From assembly GCF_001655005.1 (NCBI RefSeq), contig NZ_LXET01000064.1:20773-84772 (forward strand): a stretch of 64,000 nt of DNA, given 5' to 3'. Positions 8,067 to 16,990 of the stretch are shown here, piece after piece. How positions within the stretch are numbered: the stretch's first letter is position 1; each line of letters starts with the position of its first letter. A model generated the notes under the pieces. That model was not told where the DNA came from and searched no databases. It saw only the letters and a list, made by a program, of their open reading frames with translations. The DNA is from Hafnia paralvei ATCC 29927. GTDB lineage: Bacteria > Pseudomonadota > Gammaproteobacteria > Enterobacterales > Enterobacteriaceae. The translations under genes were made by a program, and so were the position numbers.

Positions 8067-9182
8067 TTATGCGCCGGTGACAGCGCTGAGGTTTTGCGTT
8101 GAAACGGCGACGAGCGCCATATACAGGCCTGACAAAGCGTAAATAATCAGGTTTAACCACCCGGCCAGACTCTTGATGTTGGCCAGCGTTCGGACTAGCT
8201 GGTCGTGGGCAAAACTGTCGATGATGGTTTCCCCCCCGTCCCCTTGCGTGAGGAGTTTGAGGCGGTTGATCGCATCCTTGGAAGGAAACTGATAGCCAGT
8301 TTCATACAACGCGTGACCCAGTGAACGACCGCTTTTCATCAACCGAGTTGTCGCGTTGAGTCGTTGTCGTAGCCAGAGGGACGCGTGTAGGCTCAATTGC
8401 AGTAAGGCGTCTTCTTCTTTCACCTGCGCGCGGGATAGCGCGGCGAAATTCAGTAGAAATGTTGCCCCCTGAATTTCACGATAAATTGACCAAGGCGGGC
8501 ATTTATCCATGAAGCGTCGGGCAGGGCCTGTCAGGTTACCCAAAGACCAGTAAGTCCATGCGGCGATAAAGAGGACCCCAATGAGCCACACGCTGAGGTG
8601 TTGACCAAATAAATCAGAAATGCTGGCCATCCACATCAGGCTTCCCTGCCATTGGTCTCGCGGCTGTAAGGTTTCCAGTTGCGGAACAAAGTTCCATGAC
8701 ATCATACAGGCCAGTGCTAACAGGCTAAAAAACAGCAGCAGCGGCTGGGTCAGCCGTTCGATGACCGTTGAGCGAATATCACGGACAGATAACACCAGCT
8801 GCTTAGCACGTCTGAGGGCGTCCGCTAATTGCTTTTCCTGTACGCCGGATTGAATGATGGCTGCTTCGTTGCGGGGTATCCAGTGGCGAAGTCCCTGATC
8901 CAGTGACTTGCCCTGCGTGAGCGATTGGGCGATATCCTCAAGGCAGTAGACACTGGCACCGGGGCGAAATATCCCTTCTCGTCGATTGGCAGCCATGCCC
9001 TTGACGGCATCTTCGAGCTTGACGCTGTTATCGAGTAAAAAGGCTAAATCCTCATAAATCATTAAGCGATCGCTGGCATTAAAGGTCTTTCGTCCCAGCC
9101 AAATCTCAGCCTTTTCCCATCCTTTTTGTAATGGAGACAGCAGCTGCGCGAGCTGTTTATGGATCGCATCGATATCAAACAT
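8067..9182 (-). CDS. pilR: PilR inner-membrane platform protein
   Basis: 371 residues with two type II secretion F-type repeats and about four membrane helices (LLLFFSLLALACMM, VWLIGVLFIAAWTYW, IIYALSGLYMALVA). It is the platform that PilQ acts on during pilus assembly. The frame reaches 9245, but ATG 9182 has AGAGG at good spacing and overlaps pilQ by only 8 bases, so it is the chosen start. Family assignment is by domain pattern and its position after pilQ. Confidence 0.9.
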   Translation of the reverse strand: MFDIDAIHKQLAQLLSPLQKGWEKAEIWLGRKTFNASDRLMIYEDLAFLLDNSVKLEDAVKGMAANRREGIFRPGASVYCLEDIAQSLTQGKSLDQGLRHWIPRNEAAIIQSGVQEKQLADALRRAKQLVLSVRDIRSTVIERLTQPLLLFFSLLALACMMSWNFVPQLETLQPRDQWQGSLMWMASISDLFGQHLSVWLIGVLFIAAWTYWSLGNLTGPARRFMDKCPPWSIYREIQGATFLLNFAALSRAQVKEEDALLQLSLHASLWLRQRLNATTRLMKSGRSLGHALYETGYQFPSKDAINRLKLLTQGDGGETIIDSFAHDQLVRTLANIKSLAGWLNLIIYALSGLYMALVAVSTQNLSAVTGA

Positions 9183-10674
9183 TGACGGCCTCTTTCGGTA
9201 ATAGCAGGCGTTTGTCTTCATCCAGTGGGCAGGTGAAGTGCGCACTGAGGGGATCGACCTGACCGGCGTTTAGATAATGCTGCAGGTGCGCGCGGCGAGT
9301 GATGCCCTGCATGTAATGTACCCAGTAACTGCGGGTTTGCAGTTTGCCGTGACGCTGGTACATGTCCATAAACATGGCATCGGGTCGGATGACTTCGGCA
9401 ATAGCGCGGCGTCCAATCACGCCTTTCCAGCAATCAGGGCAACCGTCAGGATGACGGAATGCAATGTGCTGGGTATCGGTGTGTTCATCCAGCAGATCTT
9501 TTTGACTCGGATGCAAGGCGGGCAGCGCTTGGGTTTTCAGTCGCTCTGCATAAGTCAGTTTGCAACGTGGACAGAGCGCCTGCACCAATCGCTGTGACAT
9601 CAGCCCCATCATGACCTGTGGATCAATGACCAATGAGGCGCTGACACCAAAGGTTTCAATCAAACGGTCGATAATACGGATAGCATCAGGAGTATGGACG
9701 GTACTTAGAACGATATGTCCCGTGAGTGCGGCGATAATACTGGCCATCGCCGAGTTACGGTCACGTTGCTCGCCGACCAAAATCGCATCCGGATCGAGTC
9801 GCATTCCGCTGGATAACGCACTGCTCCATGCTTGACTCACCGCGTCAGGCTTACTGCGGTCCGCTTTGATCCCGCACTGAACAGCGCCGGGTATTCCGCC
9901 TTCAACGGGGTCCTCAAAGGTTAAGAGATGTCGGGTGCCGTTGGTGAGTTCCATATACATACGGCACATCGTGCGCAGCGTCGTGGATTTCCCTGAACCG
10001 GTGGGACCGGAGATTAACAGCATCCCTTCGGGCGTCATCAGCATCTGTTCAAGTAGGGCAATCTGCGCAGGAAGAAAACCCAGCTCGGGCAGTGAGGGTG
10101 GATTGTCACCGTCATCGGGTATAAGGCGCATCACGGCTAACAGGCCAAACTCCGTGGGATAGTGCTCATAGCGCGCCCCAAACAGCCCCACCTGACGCAG
10201 AAACTCTTTACGCAGACGCGCACTTTGAGGGCGGTTTGCGTGAAAACTCGGTTCCGCCTCGTCGCACATCGACTGAATGATGGTTGAAGCCAGCGTGTAA
10301 CCTTCGTCCGGTTCAAGGTGCCCGATCTCCCCGAGTTCACCGTGAATGCGAAACAGGATTCGGGTCAGTCCGTTTTCACCGATGCGATAATGAATATCAG
10401 AGGCGTGTTGTTTTAGCGCGTCACGGTAATACGCCAGTACACGGTTTTGTTCCTGAGAGTTATCAACGGCACCTTTGGCCATAGCAGCCTGCGCTTGCGG
10501 TCCACTTTGATACTCGCGAAGTTGCTGCAGAGAGCAGGTCTCGAGGATGAGACCGGAGCCTTCGCGAAGCGTTCGCGCGACAGCGCTCTGCACTTCGGGT
10601 AAGGCTGCATGGTCTGCCGACACGTAAAGCTTATCGTGTGTCTGCCACAGATAGCGTTCTGCCGATTCACTCAT
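9175..10674 (-). CDS. pilQ: PilQ pilus assembly ATPase
   Basis: 498 residues of the GspE/PilB group. Walker A (SGPTGSGKST) lies near residues 222-231, followed by an Asp box (LLTFEDPVEGGIPG), Walker B (DPDAILVGEQRD) and His box (GHIVLSTVHTPDA). A four-cysteine zinc element (CPRCKLTY ... CPDC) sits in the C-terminal part. The start at 10674 is 3 bases after the pilP stop with GAGG 7 bases before it; the 10-residue longer frame would overlap pilP. It powers pilin polymerisation at PilR. Confidence 0.92.
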   Translation of the reverse strand: MSESAERYLWQTHDKLYVSADHAALPEVQSAVARTLREGSGLILETCSLQQLREYQSGPQAQAAMAKGAVDNSQEQNRVLAYYRDALKQHASDIHYRIGENGLTRILFRIHGELGEIGHLEPDEGYTLASTIIQSMCDEAEPSFHANRPQSARLRKEFLRQVGLFGARYEHYPTEFGLLAVMRLIPDDGDNPPSLPELGFLPAQIALLEQMLMTPEGMLLISGPTGSGKSTTLRTMCRMYMELTNGTRHLLTFEDPVEGGIPGAVQCGIKADRSKPDAVSQAWSSALSSGMRLDPDAILVGEQRDRNSAMASIIAALTGHIVLSTVHTPDAIRIIDRLIETFGVSASLVIDPQVMMGLMSQRLVQALCPRCKLTYAERLKTQALPALHPSQKDLLDEHTDTQHIAFRHPDGCPDCWKGVIGRRAIAEVIRPDAMFMDMYQRHGKLQTRSYWVHYMQGITRRAHLQHYLNAGQVDPLSAHFTCPLDEDKRLLLPKEAVNV

Positions 10675-10676
10675 AA

Positions 10677-11192
10677 TTAATCCTCTGCAAAAGCCAGTAT
10701 CCAAGGCTGCTTGCCTGGTCTGCTGACGGTGACGGCATCGAAGGAGATTTTCTCGACTTTTAGGTTCGTACCGGGGATAGCGTTGCCGGCTTGAACCATC
10801 AGTTGGTTACCCCCGCTGGTTCTGATTAACGCGGAGACTGTTTTTCCGGCCCCCGTGATTTGGATTACCAGAGGCGGGGTATCATCTTTTGCCTGTGCTG
10901 CCGGCGCAGCTGACTGAGAGGCCGAAGTATCATAAGGCAATGGCGCGCTGGCGAGTGTGCGACTGTCGCCATCACTGCCGAGCTTTTGAAGCTCAACGAG
11001 CGCTTTATCGCGCAGGAGTTGAGCCTGATAGAGCATGGTTTGCGCCTGTATATCTTCCATATTGACAACATTACCGCCCGATGGCGGTGTTGAAACCATC
11101 ATGGCTTCAGGCGGGGGCGGTGTGGGTTCAGATGCAGCCAAAACCAGCACGGGAAACAGTGCCAGTGAAACCAGTAGGCTATTTCGCAGCAT
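10677..11192 (-). CDS. pilP: PilP pilus biogenesis protein
   Basis: 171 residues with a signal peptide (LVLAASEP), a Pro- and Gln-rich region with a predicted short coiled coil (LYQAQLLRDKALVELQKLG) and a C-terminal domain of about 65 residues (PLVIQITGAGKTVSALI ... KVEKISFDAVTVS) that resembles the secretin-contacting domain of PilP/GspC. It likely links PilO to the PilN secretin. It overlaps pilO by 14 bases. Confidence 0.85.
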   Translation of the reverse strand: MLRNSLLVSLALFPVLVLAASEPTPPPPEAMMVSTPPSGGNVVNMEDIQAQTMLYQAQLLRDKALVELQKLGSDGDSRTLASAPLPYDTSASQSAAPAAQAKDDTPPLVIQITGAGKTVSALIRTSGGNQLMVQAGNAIPGTNLKVEKISFDAVTVSRPGKQPWILAFAED

Positions 11193-12459
11193 AGAGATAT
11201 CCCTCTAGGGTATAAGTCAGTTGACCGTCACGCTGAGTCAACGAAACCTGCGACAAACGCAGTCCGGTATCATCAAAGTGTTGAGTTAAAAACAGGCGGT
11301 CAGGGGGAATGTCGGTGACAAAGGTAAACGCATAGGTATTCCACGGGACGTCGATAAGGTTCCCGGCGTCATCACGTAGCGAATTGTCTTGTTTGACGAT
11401 TTGCAGCGCTGCATTGATGCGTTGAGCGAAACTGGTGAAGCGCTGCGTTTGTATGGCATTGCTCGGTACGTTTTCCGCCCCTGTGGTTGGCGGGGCGGTG
11501 AAGCTGAGCGAAAAACTACCCATATTAGCCGCACCAGGAATATTAAATTCCGCCGCCACCCCCGGATACCAATGAGGAAGTCGATTGGCAAAATCGGCTA
11601 CGGTACCCCCTTCAGGTAGCGAGTAGTTAACTGACAGGCTTCCGATCGGTGTACATTGCGCCTGTGCAAACGTCCAGCCCGCGATAGACAGTGGCAGCGT
11701 TTTCCAGTGATTGTGGCACGTTTGTAATACGGTATTAAAACGCGGTAGGTCGGCCCACGGACGATGCCCGTTTTCACTTTTCATTGCCGCTCGCTTTGCT
11801 GCCAGTTCGGCCTGCGCCGCCGCAATTTCTTCCTGTTCCTTGTATTGCTCCCAGTATTGCCAGCTAAAGTGACCGGCAATAATTAGCGCCAAAAGGACAA
11901 GCCATAGCATCGCAGCGGCTTTGACATTGGTCGGCACCAGACGCGGTGTTTTACGTCCTTTCACACGTGCCAATAAGTCATCCAAGCTCGGTGAAGGCTG
12001 CGTATTTTCAAGCCCAAAACTGTCAGGCGCGACGACCTGCCAGCCTGCGGGGGGCAGGGGATTCATCATGATAAAGACATTGATGGCGTTCTTTATCTGC
12101 TCGGCTGTGCCGACGATATCGCTCAGTGGGGAAAGCTGGCCGCCAAGCGTGGCCACAAACCACCATTGCTCCTCCGATAAAGGAATAACGGCGTAGCCGT
12201 TTTGTGGCAAATGAGGCAAGAGATGCAACGCCAGTGAGCGGTACGGCTGACGGTCACGGGATTCACGAAAGGCCGACAGGACCGTCGTGCCCAGAAGCCA
12301 TTTTTCACCGCGCCACACCAGGAAATGGTCAGCACCTTCTGTTTGGGCTTTCTTGCGGGAACGGCGAGTCGACTGGGGTGAAGTGACCTCCCAGTTGAGC
12401 CCCGCCACGTAGTGACACTTTTCATGGTCAACGACGTAAATATTCGGCAGTTTTTCCAT
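11179..12459 (-). CDS. pilO: PilO2-type thin-pilus assembly protein
   Basis: 426 residues. A cytoplasmic domain of about 185 residues is followed by one membrane helix (AAAMLWLVLLALIIAGHF), a charged coiled coil (EQYKEQEEIAAAQAELAAKRAA) and a periplasmic domain with two cysteines (TCHNHW, QAQCTP). This layout and its place between pilP and pilN fit PilO of IncI plasmids, a bitopic scaffold of the inner-membrane assembly complex. It starts 4 bases after the pilN stop. Confidence 0.88.
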   Translation of the reverse strand: MEKLPNIYVVDHEKCHYVAGLNWEVTSPQSTRRSRKKAQTEGADHFLVWRGEKWLLGTTVLSAFRESRDRQPYRSLALHLLPHLPQNGYAVIPLSEEQWWFVATLGGQLSPLSDIVGTAEQIKNAINVFIMMNPLPPAGWQVVAPDSFGLENTQPSPSLDDLLARVKGRKTPRLVPTNVKAAAMLWLVLLALIIAGHFSWQYWEQYKEQEEIAAAQAELAAKRAAMKSENGHRPWADLPRFNTVLQTCHNHWKTLPLSIAGWTFAQAQCTPIGSLSVNYSLPEGGTVADFANRLPHWYPGVAAEFNIPGAANMGSFSLSFTAPPTTGAENVPSNAIQTQRFTSFAQRINAALQIVKQDNSLRDDAGNLIDVPWNTYAFTFVTDIPPDRLFLTQHFDDTGLRLSQVSLTQRDGQLTYTLEGYLYAAK

Positions 12460-12463
12460 GAAA

Positions 12464-14089
12464 TTATCCCATTATGATTGGTGTAACGAACATGACCAAT
12501 TGAGTCCGGTTCTGCTCACCGCTTGCACCGCCACCCAGACCAAAGAAGCGTGGTGAGCCAACACCCTGATGATCTGCCGTGGTGTTAAGCTGCTCATAGC
12601 CGCTTAATATCAACGTTTGACCTGATTTCATATTGACGCGCTGCGTGAAGGTTTTGAGACGGGTTTTCATCAGTTCAACAGAACTGTTCTCCCCTTCTTT
12701 GACTGTACGCATGGTCGGGTCATCAGACATATTGACGCTGAATTGCAGCTGCATCTGGCTGCTGTCAGGCATCAAATACGGCAGCACCGTCATATTAAAG
12801 CCGGTGGTTATCGTTGAACGTGTGGCAGAAACGCTCGTGCCGACGTTGGCCGTCTGGTCACTGCTAATATCAGAGATATAGTCTTGCTGCAGGGCAACCT
12901 GAATAGGAACGGCACTCAGGTTCGTGGTGAGACTGGATGATTGCGTCGCAACGCTGACTTTGCCTTGTTCTGATAAAGCTTTGACCAGCGCTTTTGTTCC
13001 TGCGCCTTTCCCATCGACGATCATCGCACCGCCGCTGGAAATCGCGTCGTTAGCGTTGGTGAACGCGTTTGAGAAGGTCGCTTTGACACTACCAAGGCTT
13101 AAAACGGCGTCCCAGTCGATGCCGAGCTGGTCAGTGCGTTTGTTTTCGACGCTGTAGATTTGAACGTTGAGTACAACCTGACGGTTCAACTCACGGTTGC
13201 GGCCGTCAATATACTGGCCTATTTGTGACAGGACGCGAGAGGTATCGGTAACCGTCAGAACACCCGCTGCGAGATTCATGCGGCCGACACCCGGTGTTAG
13301 CATCGACTTCACCGTCGCAGAGACATCACCGTACAGGTTTGACTTGATGGACATGTCGGTGGACTGCGAGGTGTTGGAGTCGCCGCTAATCCCGCCGCCG
13401 CTACCTCCGCCGCTGCTGCCCGTTGAGGATGTTGTGCCACTGACGGTTTTTGAACTGAACCCTGCCTGTGAGTCCATAAACAAAACAGGAAAGTTTTGCG
13501 TGTCGAGATAGTAAATCACTATCCGACCGTCCTCATAACGCCAGGAAAGACCTAGCCGCGCCGTGATATTGTCCAGAAAACCGTCGAGTGACCCTTTCCA
13601 GTAAACGCCACGTAGAGAAAGGCCGGCACTTGGCCGGGATAGGGACGGTGCAGGCGAACTGCCTCCCATCTGTGCCAGCGGCATCATGCCGTTGGCATCG
13701 GGGGCGGGCAAACTGCCCTTGATTTGTTCTGTTGCGCCGCCTTCCTGTGTTATCTGACGTGCATCCGGTGTGAGTACCACAGAGATATTACAGGTACGGG
13801 TAATAAAAGCGCTGATGTCATTAAGAGATATGGCACCGGGACGATTAATTGGAATAAGGCAGGCGGGCAGGCGTTCTCTATCGCGTCCTTTGGCGTTAAG
13901 AGGAACCGGGTTTATCCACTGACTCGGGAGCTCACGAACGACATTGCCGCTTTTTAAGGTCTGCAGATGCTTTGTCGTGGTGGTCTCGGTTTCACTGACT
14001 TGTTTACCCAGTGAGTCAATTCTGTCTAACGTGCTACAGCCGGGGAGCAGGCACGCCATCGCCAACGCAGTGAGCGTTTTTTTCATCAT
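12464..14089 (-). CDS. pilN: PilN lipoprotein secretin
   Basis: 541 residues. A lipoprotein signal (ALAMACLLPGC) leads into a periplasmic part with an N0-like domain and then a secretin domain in the last 280 residues (VVLNVQIYSVENKRTDQLGIDW, SGQTLILSGYEQ, and the end FVTPIIM). A Gly/Ser-rich linker (SSTGSSGGGSGGGISGDSN) separates the domains. It forms the outer-membrane ring through which the thin pilus passes. Start codons at 14089 and 14086 are both possible. Confidence 0.92.
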   Translation of the reverse strand: MMKKTLTALAMACLLPGCSTLDRIDSLGKQVSETETTTTKHLQTLKSGNVVRELPSQWINPVPLNAKGRDRERLPACLIPINRPGAISLNDISAFITRTCNISVVLTPDARQITQEGGATEQIKGSLPAPDANGMMPLAQMGGSSPAPSLSRPSAGLSLRGVYWKGSLDGFLDNITARLGLSWRYEDGRIVIYYLDTQNFPVLFMDSQAGFSSKTVSGTTSSTGSSGGGSGGGISGDSNTSQSTDMSIKSNLYGDVSATVKSMLTPGVGRMNLAAGVLTVTDTSRVLSQIGQYIDGRNRELNRQVVLNVQIYSVENKRTDQLGIDWDAVLSLGSVKATFSNAFTNANDAISSGGAMIVDGKGAGTKALVKALSEQGKVSVATQSSSLTTNLSAVPIQVALQQDYISDISSDQTANVGTSVSATRSTITTGFNMTVLPYLMPDSSQMQLQFSVNMSDDPTMRTVKEGENSSVELMKTRLKTFTQRVNMKSGQTLILSGYEQLNTTADHQGVGSPRFFGLGGGASGEQNRTQLVMFVTPIIMG

Positions 14090-14103
14090 TGGAGTTCTCT
14101 TAT

Positions 14104-14535
14104 TTAATTAAGACAGACCAGACTGCCGTCAGGCACGGTGCTAGGGACTGCGACCTGCATATCGGTGTTAGTGGCATCAAACAGTCGCCGACTGCGTACC
14201 TGACCCACTAATGCCGTGCGATCGCTTTGGGCCAACAAGGCGTTAAACAATCCGGGCTTCGTCGGTTGCCATACCCACAGACGGCTGTTGACGACCTGAT
14301 TTTTCAGATGGTTTGAGAGAGGGATGCCCAATTGACGGACATCGATGGTGCCATTCTCTAAAGGATGACTATATCGCCAGTCATTGAGGGCGGTGACATA
14401 GGTGAAGGTTTGTCTGGCCTGCTGGGGTAGCTGATTGTGAATGTTCTGCTCTTCCCGTGCCTGCCCTAAAGGTGAAAAAGATCCGCCATAAATCACCACG
14501 GCAAACAGCCCCAGACAATAGAATAGCCAAGGCAT
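14104..14535 (-). CDS. pilM: PilM pilus biogenesis protein
   Basis: 143 residues with one N-terminal membrane helix (MPWLFYCLGLFAVVIYGG) and a periplasmic domain (DWRYSHPLENGTIDVRQLG, NSRLWVWQP). This pattern and its position between pilL and pilN fit PilM of R64. Its stop lies 15 bases before pilN and its start shares one base with the pilL stop (TGATG). The precise role in assembly is not known. Confidence 0.85.
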   Translation of the reverse strand: MPWLFYCLGLFAVVIYGGSFSPLGQAREEQNIHNQLPQQARQTFTYVTALNDWRYSHPLENGTIDVRQLGIPLSNHLKNQVVNSRLWVWQPTKPGLFNALLAQSDRTALVGQVRSRRLFDATNTDMQVAVPSTVPDGSLVCLN

Positions 14536-15524
14536 CAGCGTGGCTCCTTATCATCAACCAAGAGCACGCATTGCGCTGACTGCGTGGCCGCATAGAGCGG
14601 GGTCGAAGCGGTACCGTAGAGAATAAAAATGTCGTTGATGGCTTTTTGGAATGTTCCTGTGAACACCAATGGCGCGTCAATACGGTAATTGACGCTGGTA
14701 TTCCATGCGAGTTTCCAAGTGCCTCCGACTGCGCATTTCTCACGGATAGTCCAATCCAGCAGGGTGTCCTTGAGTGTGGCACCGGTATTCGCCTGCCAGA
14801 TGAGGGGCTTGATAACGGGAGGTTTCACCACCGCGTGGCTATTTGTTACCACGACGGCTGATGTTTTTACGCGACTTCCCGTGAATGGATTTTTTCCTGT
14901 AGGTTTGTCTGTTGCTGATTTGACTGCAGCTGTCTTTGAGGTGTTCTCGGTCGTTTGGGCTGCATCAAAAATTGATACTTTTTGCTCAGGCCAGTTTATC
15001 TCTGCGCGGAGTTTTTCTTGTGCCAAAACGCGATTGAGAACATAAGGCCATTGGTCATTGCCGGACCATGCCAGCGGACGCCTTACCTCGGGTTTGAGCC
15101 CAATGTCATAGTGGATGGTCCAATCGCTCGGCACAATGTTAACGAGGGCTTGCCGGAGCGTTGGCGCTTTACCTGCTGCCGCCAATGCGGGGATGGTCGG
15201 CGTCTTTCCGAGATACGTTAATGTCGGTAAGCGTGCTGATGTCGCTACTGGAGTACGCGACGGCGCATTGTTCGGCTTGGGTTGGGATAATCCGTGGGCG
15301 TTTTGAGTCAGGAGCGAAGACGTTGTGCGAGAGATTCGGGGAGGTGCAGGCAAAACAGGCGTCAGGGCCGCAATCAGTTGTTGTTGTACGAAGCTGACTT
15401 TCTGTGTATTGACCGCCATCATCGAGTCGACAACATCATTGGCTGGTACATCAGGTACATGGCTTCCCTGAGCTGCGCAGCCACTGAGCAACAGCCCAAA
15501 GGCGGTGACAGTGTGTTGTTTCAT
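14535..15524 (-). CDS. pilL: PilL lipoprotein, first gene of the pil set
   Basis: 329 residues from ATG 15524, where the protein begins with a lipoprotein signal (TAFGLLLSGC); the longer frame to 15596 has no such signal. A Pro/Ser/Thr-rich linker joins an N-terminal domain (PTLRQALVNIVPSDWTIHYD) to a C-terminal TcpQ-like domain (KDTLLDWTIREKCAVGGTWKLAW). PilL is needed for thin-pilus formation in R64, probably as a periplasmic or outer-membrane factor that works with the secretin. Confidence 0.87.
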   Translation of the reverse strand: MKQHTVTAFGLLLSGCAAQGSHVPDVPANDVVDSMMAVNTQKVSFVQQQLIAALTPVLPAPPRISRTTSSLLTQNAHGLSQPKPNNAPSRTPVATSARLPTLTYLGKTPTIPALAAAGKAPTLRQALVNIVPSDWTIHYDIGLKPEVRRPLAWSGNDQWPYVLNRVLAQEKLRAEINWPEQKVSIFDAAQTTENTSKTAAVKSATDKPTGKNPFTGSRVKTSAVVVTNSHAVVKPPVIKPLIWQANTGATLKDTLLDWTIREKCAVGGTWKLAWNTSVNYRIDAPLVFTGTFQKAINDIFILYGTASTPLYAATQSAQCVLLVDDKEPR

Positions 15525-15574
15525 GGGGGCTCCATGGTGCGAGATTTTTTTGTTAAGTGGCTTTAGGATGAGAA

Positions 15575-15988
15575 CTAGGAGAATACATAAATACATGTGG
15601 CCAAAATGACGAGTAAGATAACGACGGGTAGGGCTTGGTAAAAAGGGTTAGCAGAGAAGATGTCCAGTTCTAGAAGGAAAAGCGCATAATCCATGTTTAA
15701 AATAAGAAGGGCCCTGAGCTCATAGATAAATAGAGTTATACACTCGGCTATATCACTGTCTAAAATCCTTCTGTATTTCATTTTGACTTTAATCATGGCT
15801 TTCAAAAGAGAATACCCTACATCAGAGTATTCGGACCAATCATAACTCTCTTCCCTTACACATGTTTTTAGCAGACTTATCTTATCCTCTAACTGCAACT
15901 TTTTTGACAGATTGAACAGGGATAATCTTTTTATAAAATCATCGGTGTTCTCTACAATCAGGTCTTTATTAGGATAAGTTTTCATCAT
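15575..15988 (-). CDS. Hypothetical protein with C-terminal membrane helix
   Basis: 137 residues, not recognised. The first 85 are charged and helical; the end is strongly hydrophobic (LNMDYALFLLELDIF and PVVILLVILATCIYVF), so the protein is probably tail-anchored. The base composition is clearly more AT-rich than the neighbouring pil genes, suggesting a later arrival. It is the last gene before pilL and is transcribed in the same direction. GGA lies before the ATG pair at 15988/15985. Confidence 0.65.
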   Translation of the reverse strand: MMKTYPNKDLIVENTDDFIKRLSLFNLSKKLQLEDKISLLKTCVREESYDWSEYSDVGYSLLKAMIKVKMKYRRILDSDIAECITLFIYELRALLILNMDYALFLLELDIFSANPFYQALPVVILLVILATCIYVFS

Positions 15989-16017
15989 ATTTTCCAGTCA
16001 CCGTCTACCTAAGATTG

Positions 16018-16524
16018 CTAACGAGTAAACGAAGGAGGCGCGGTAAATGTTGGTGGATAAATATAAATATCAAACAACTCAGCACCGAAACCCGCTTGCA
16101 CATGTGTTCCCTTTATAGGTAAAGCCAGCTTATGCGCAAACGTGCTGTTGAGACTGCCACGCTGTATATTCCCTGTGAGAGTGACAACCGAAAATTTTGA
16201 ACGGCTGGACGATACAATGTTGAAAAGTAATGAGAGCTGGTTGTCGTCTTTATCCTTTACTTCGAAAGGCACGGCTGTCACCTGATCGACGGGGTATGCA
16301 CCGCTTCCTGAAACCCATAATTCTTTGTGAGACACATCCGAGCTCGACGGGACCTCTCTCCACACTTCCCATGAAAATTGACATATCCCTGTTTTTACAT
16401 CACAGGTTCGTGGTGTGGGTAATACCTGCTCATTAGGCTGTGATGTTGTGCACGATGCCAGTGCAAGTGCAGAAAGAAGGAGGAGAACGTGTTGACAACG
16501 ACGGGGGCGCAATAAGTGTGTCAT
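16018..16524 (-). CDS. Hypothetical lipoprotein
   Basis: 168 residues. A basic start (MTHLLRPRRCQH) and hydrophobic core end in ALALASC, a lipobox with cysteine 25. Two further cysteines (RTCDVKTGICQFSW) may form a disulfide. The remainder is beta-rich with no family I can name. The start overlaps the previous stop by 4 bases (ATGA), so it belongs to the pre-pil operon. In R64 pilI-pilK occupy this place; no clear similarity to those is visible to me. Confidence 0.7.
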   Translation of the reverse strand: MTHLLRPRRCQHVLLLLSALALASCTTSQPNEQVLPTPRTCDVKTGICQFSWEVWREVPSSSDVSHKELWVSGSGAYPVDQVTAVPFEVKDKDDNQLSLLFNIVSSSRSKFSVVTLTGNIQRGSLNSTFAHKLALPIKGTHVQAGFGAELFDIYIYPPTFTAPPSFTR

Positions 16525-16715
16525 GGGTTTTTTCTCTGATTGAGCTGCGAAATGGCTTTATTGAGTTCGTCAGGTTCAAGTGTTGGCAGTAACTCGATCA
16601 GAGCGCAAAGCACATGACGCGCACTCACCGGGATATTGCAGGCGTTTGTTGAACGAATAGCCTGAAACTCTAACGTTTGGGCATAGTGTTTTTTGAGTGA
16701 AAAACAACGCTGCAT
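16521..16715 (-). CDS. Small hypothetical protein
   Basis: 64 residues, basic N-terminus (MQRCFSLKKHY) and a helical C-terminal part (LCALIELLPTLEPDELNKAISQLNQ). No family recognised. It is supported by AAGGA 7 bases before the ATG and by an ATGA overlap with the following lipoprotein gene. Confidence 0.6.
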   Translation of the reverse strand: MQRCFSLKKHYAQTLEFQAIRSTNACNIPVSARHVLCALIELLPTLEPDELNKAISQLNQRKNP

Positions 16716-16728
16716 ATGAGGTTCCTTA

Positions 16729-16932
16729 TTATTGTGAGATTAATTCGAGAATGGACTGGCAATCCACACAACGTTGGACGCCGACAAGCGTTTTTCGACG
16801 CAGCTCAGGGATGGGGTCGTGACAGTCACAACAATGCGTGGCTGATGGTCGATGTAATGAATAAGTGCGGGTAAATTGAAACTGATTTAAAAATTCCATC
16901 TCTTCGTCGGCGCGATCACAAATATCAGACAT
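16729..16932 (-). CDS. TraR/DksA-type zinc-finger protein
   Basis: 67 residues from ATG 16932, which has GGAG 6 bases before it. A helical N-terminus (DRADEEMEFLNQFQF) leads to a four-cysteine finger (CCDCHDPIPELRR ... GVQRCVDCQ) typical of TraR and phage DksA homologues. Such proteins bind the RNA polymerase secondary channel and mimic DksA with ppGpp. Here it could adjust transcription of the transfer operon or of the host. The longer frame to 17040 starts inside the upstream gene and lacks support. Confidence 0.8.
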   Translation of the reverse strand: MSDICDRADEEMEFLNQFQFTRTYSLHRPSATHCCDCHDPIPELRRKTLVGVQRCVDCQSILELISQ

Positions 16933-16990
16933 AGCGTTCTCCATCGTTAACAGCTGGGAAATGTGAAGGTGGGATGGTGTTGCTGAAAAA

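Noticed and set aside
9935..10162. Plus-strand frames within pilQ and pilN as small regulators
   Set aside because: They are antisense shadows of conserved Walker and secretin coding regions.
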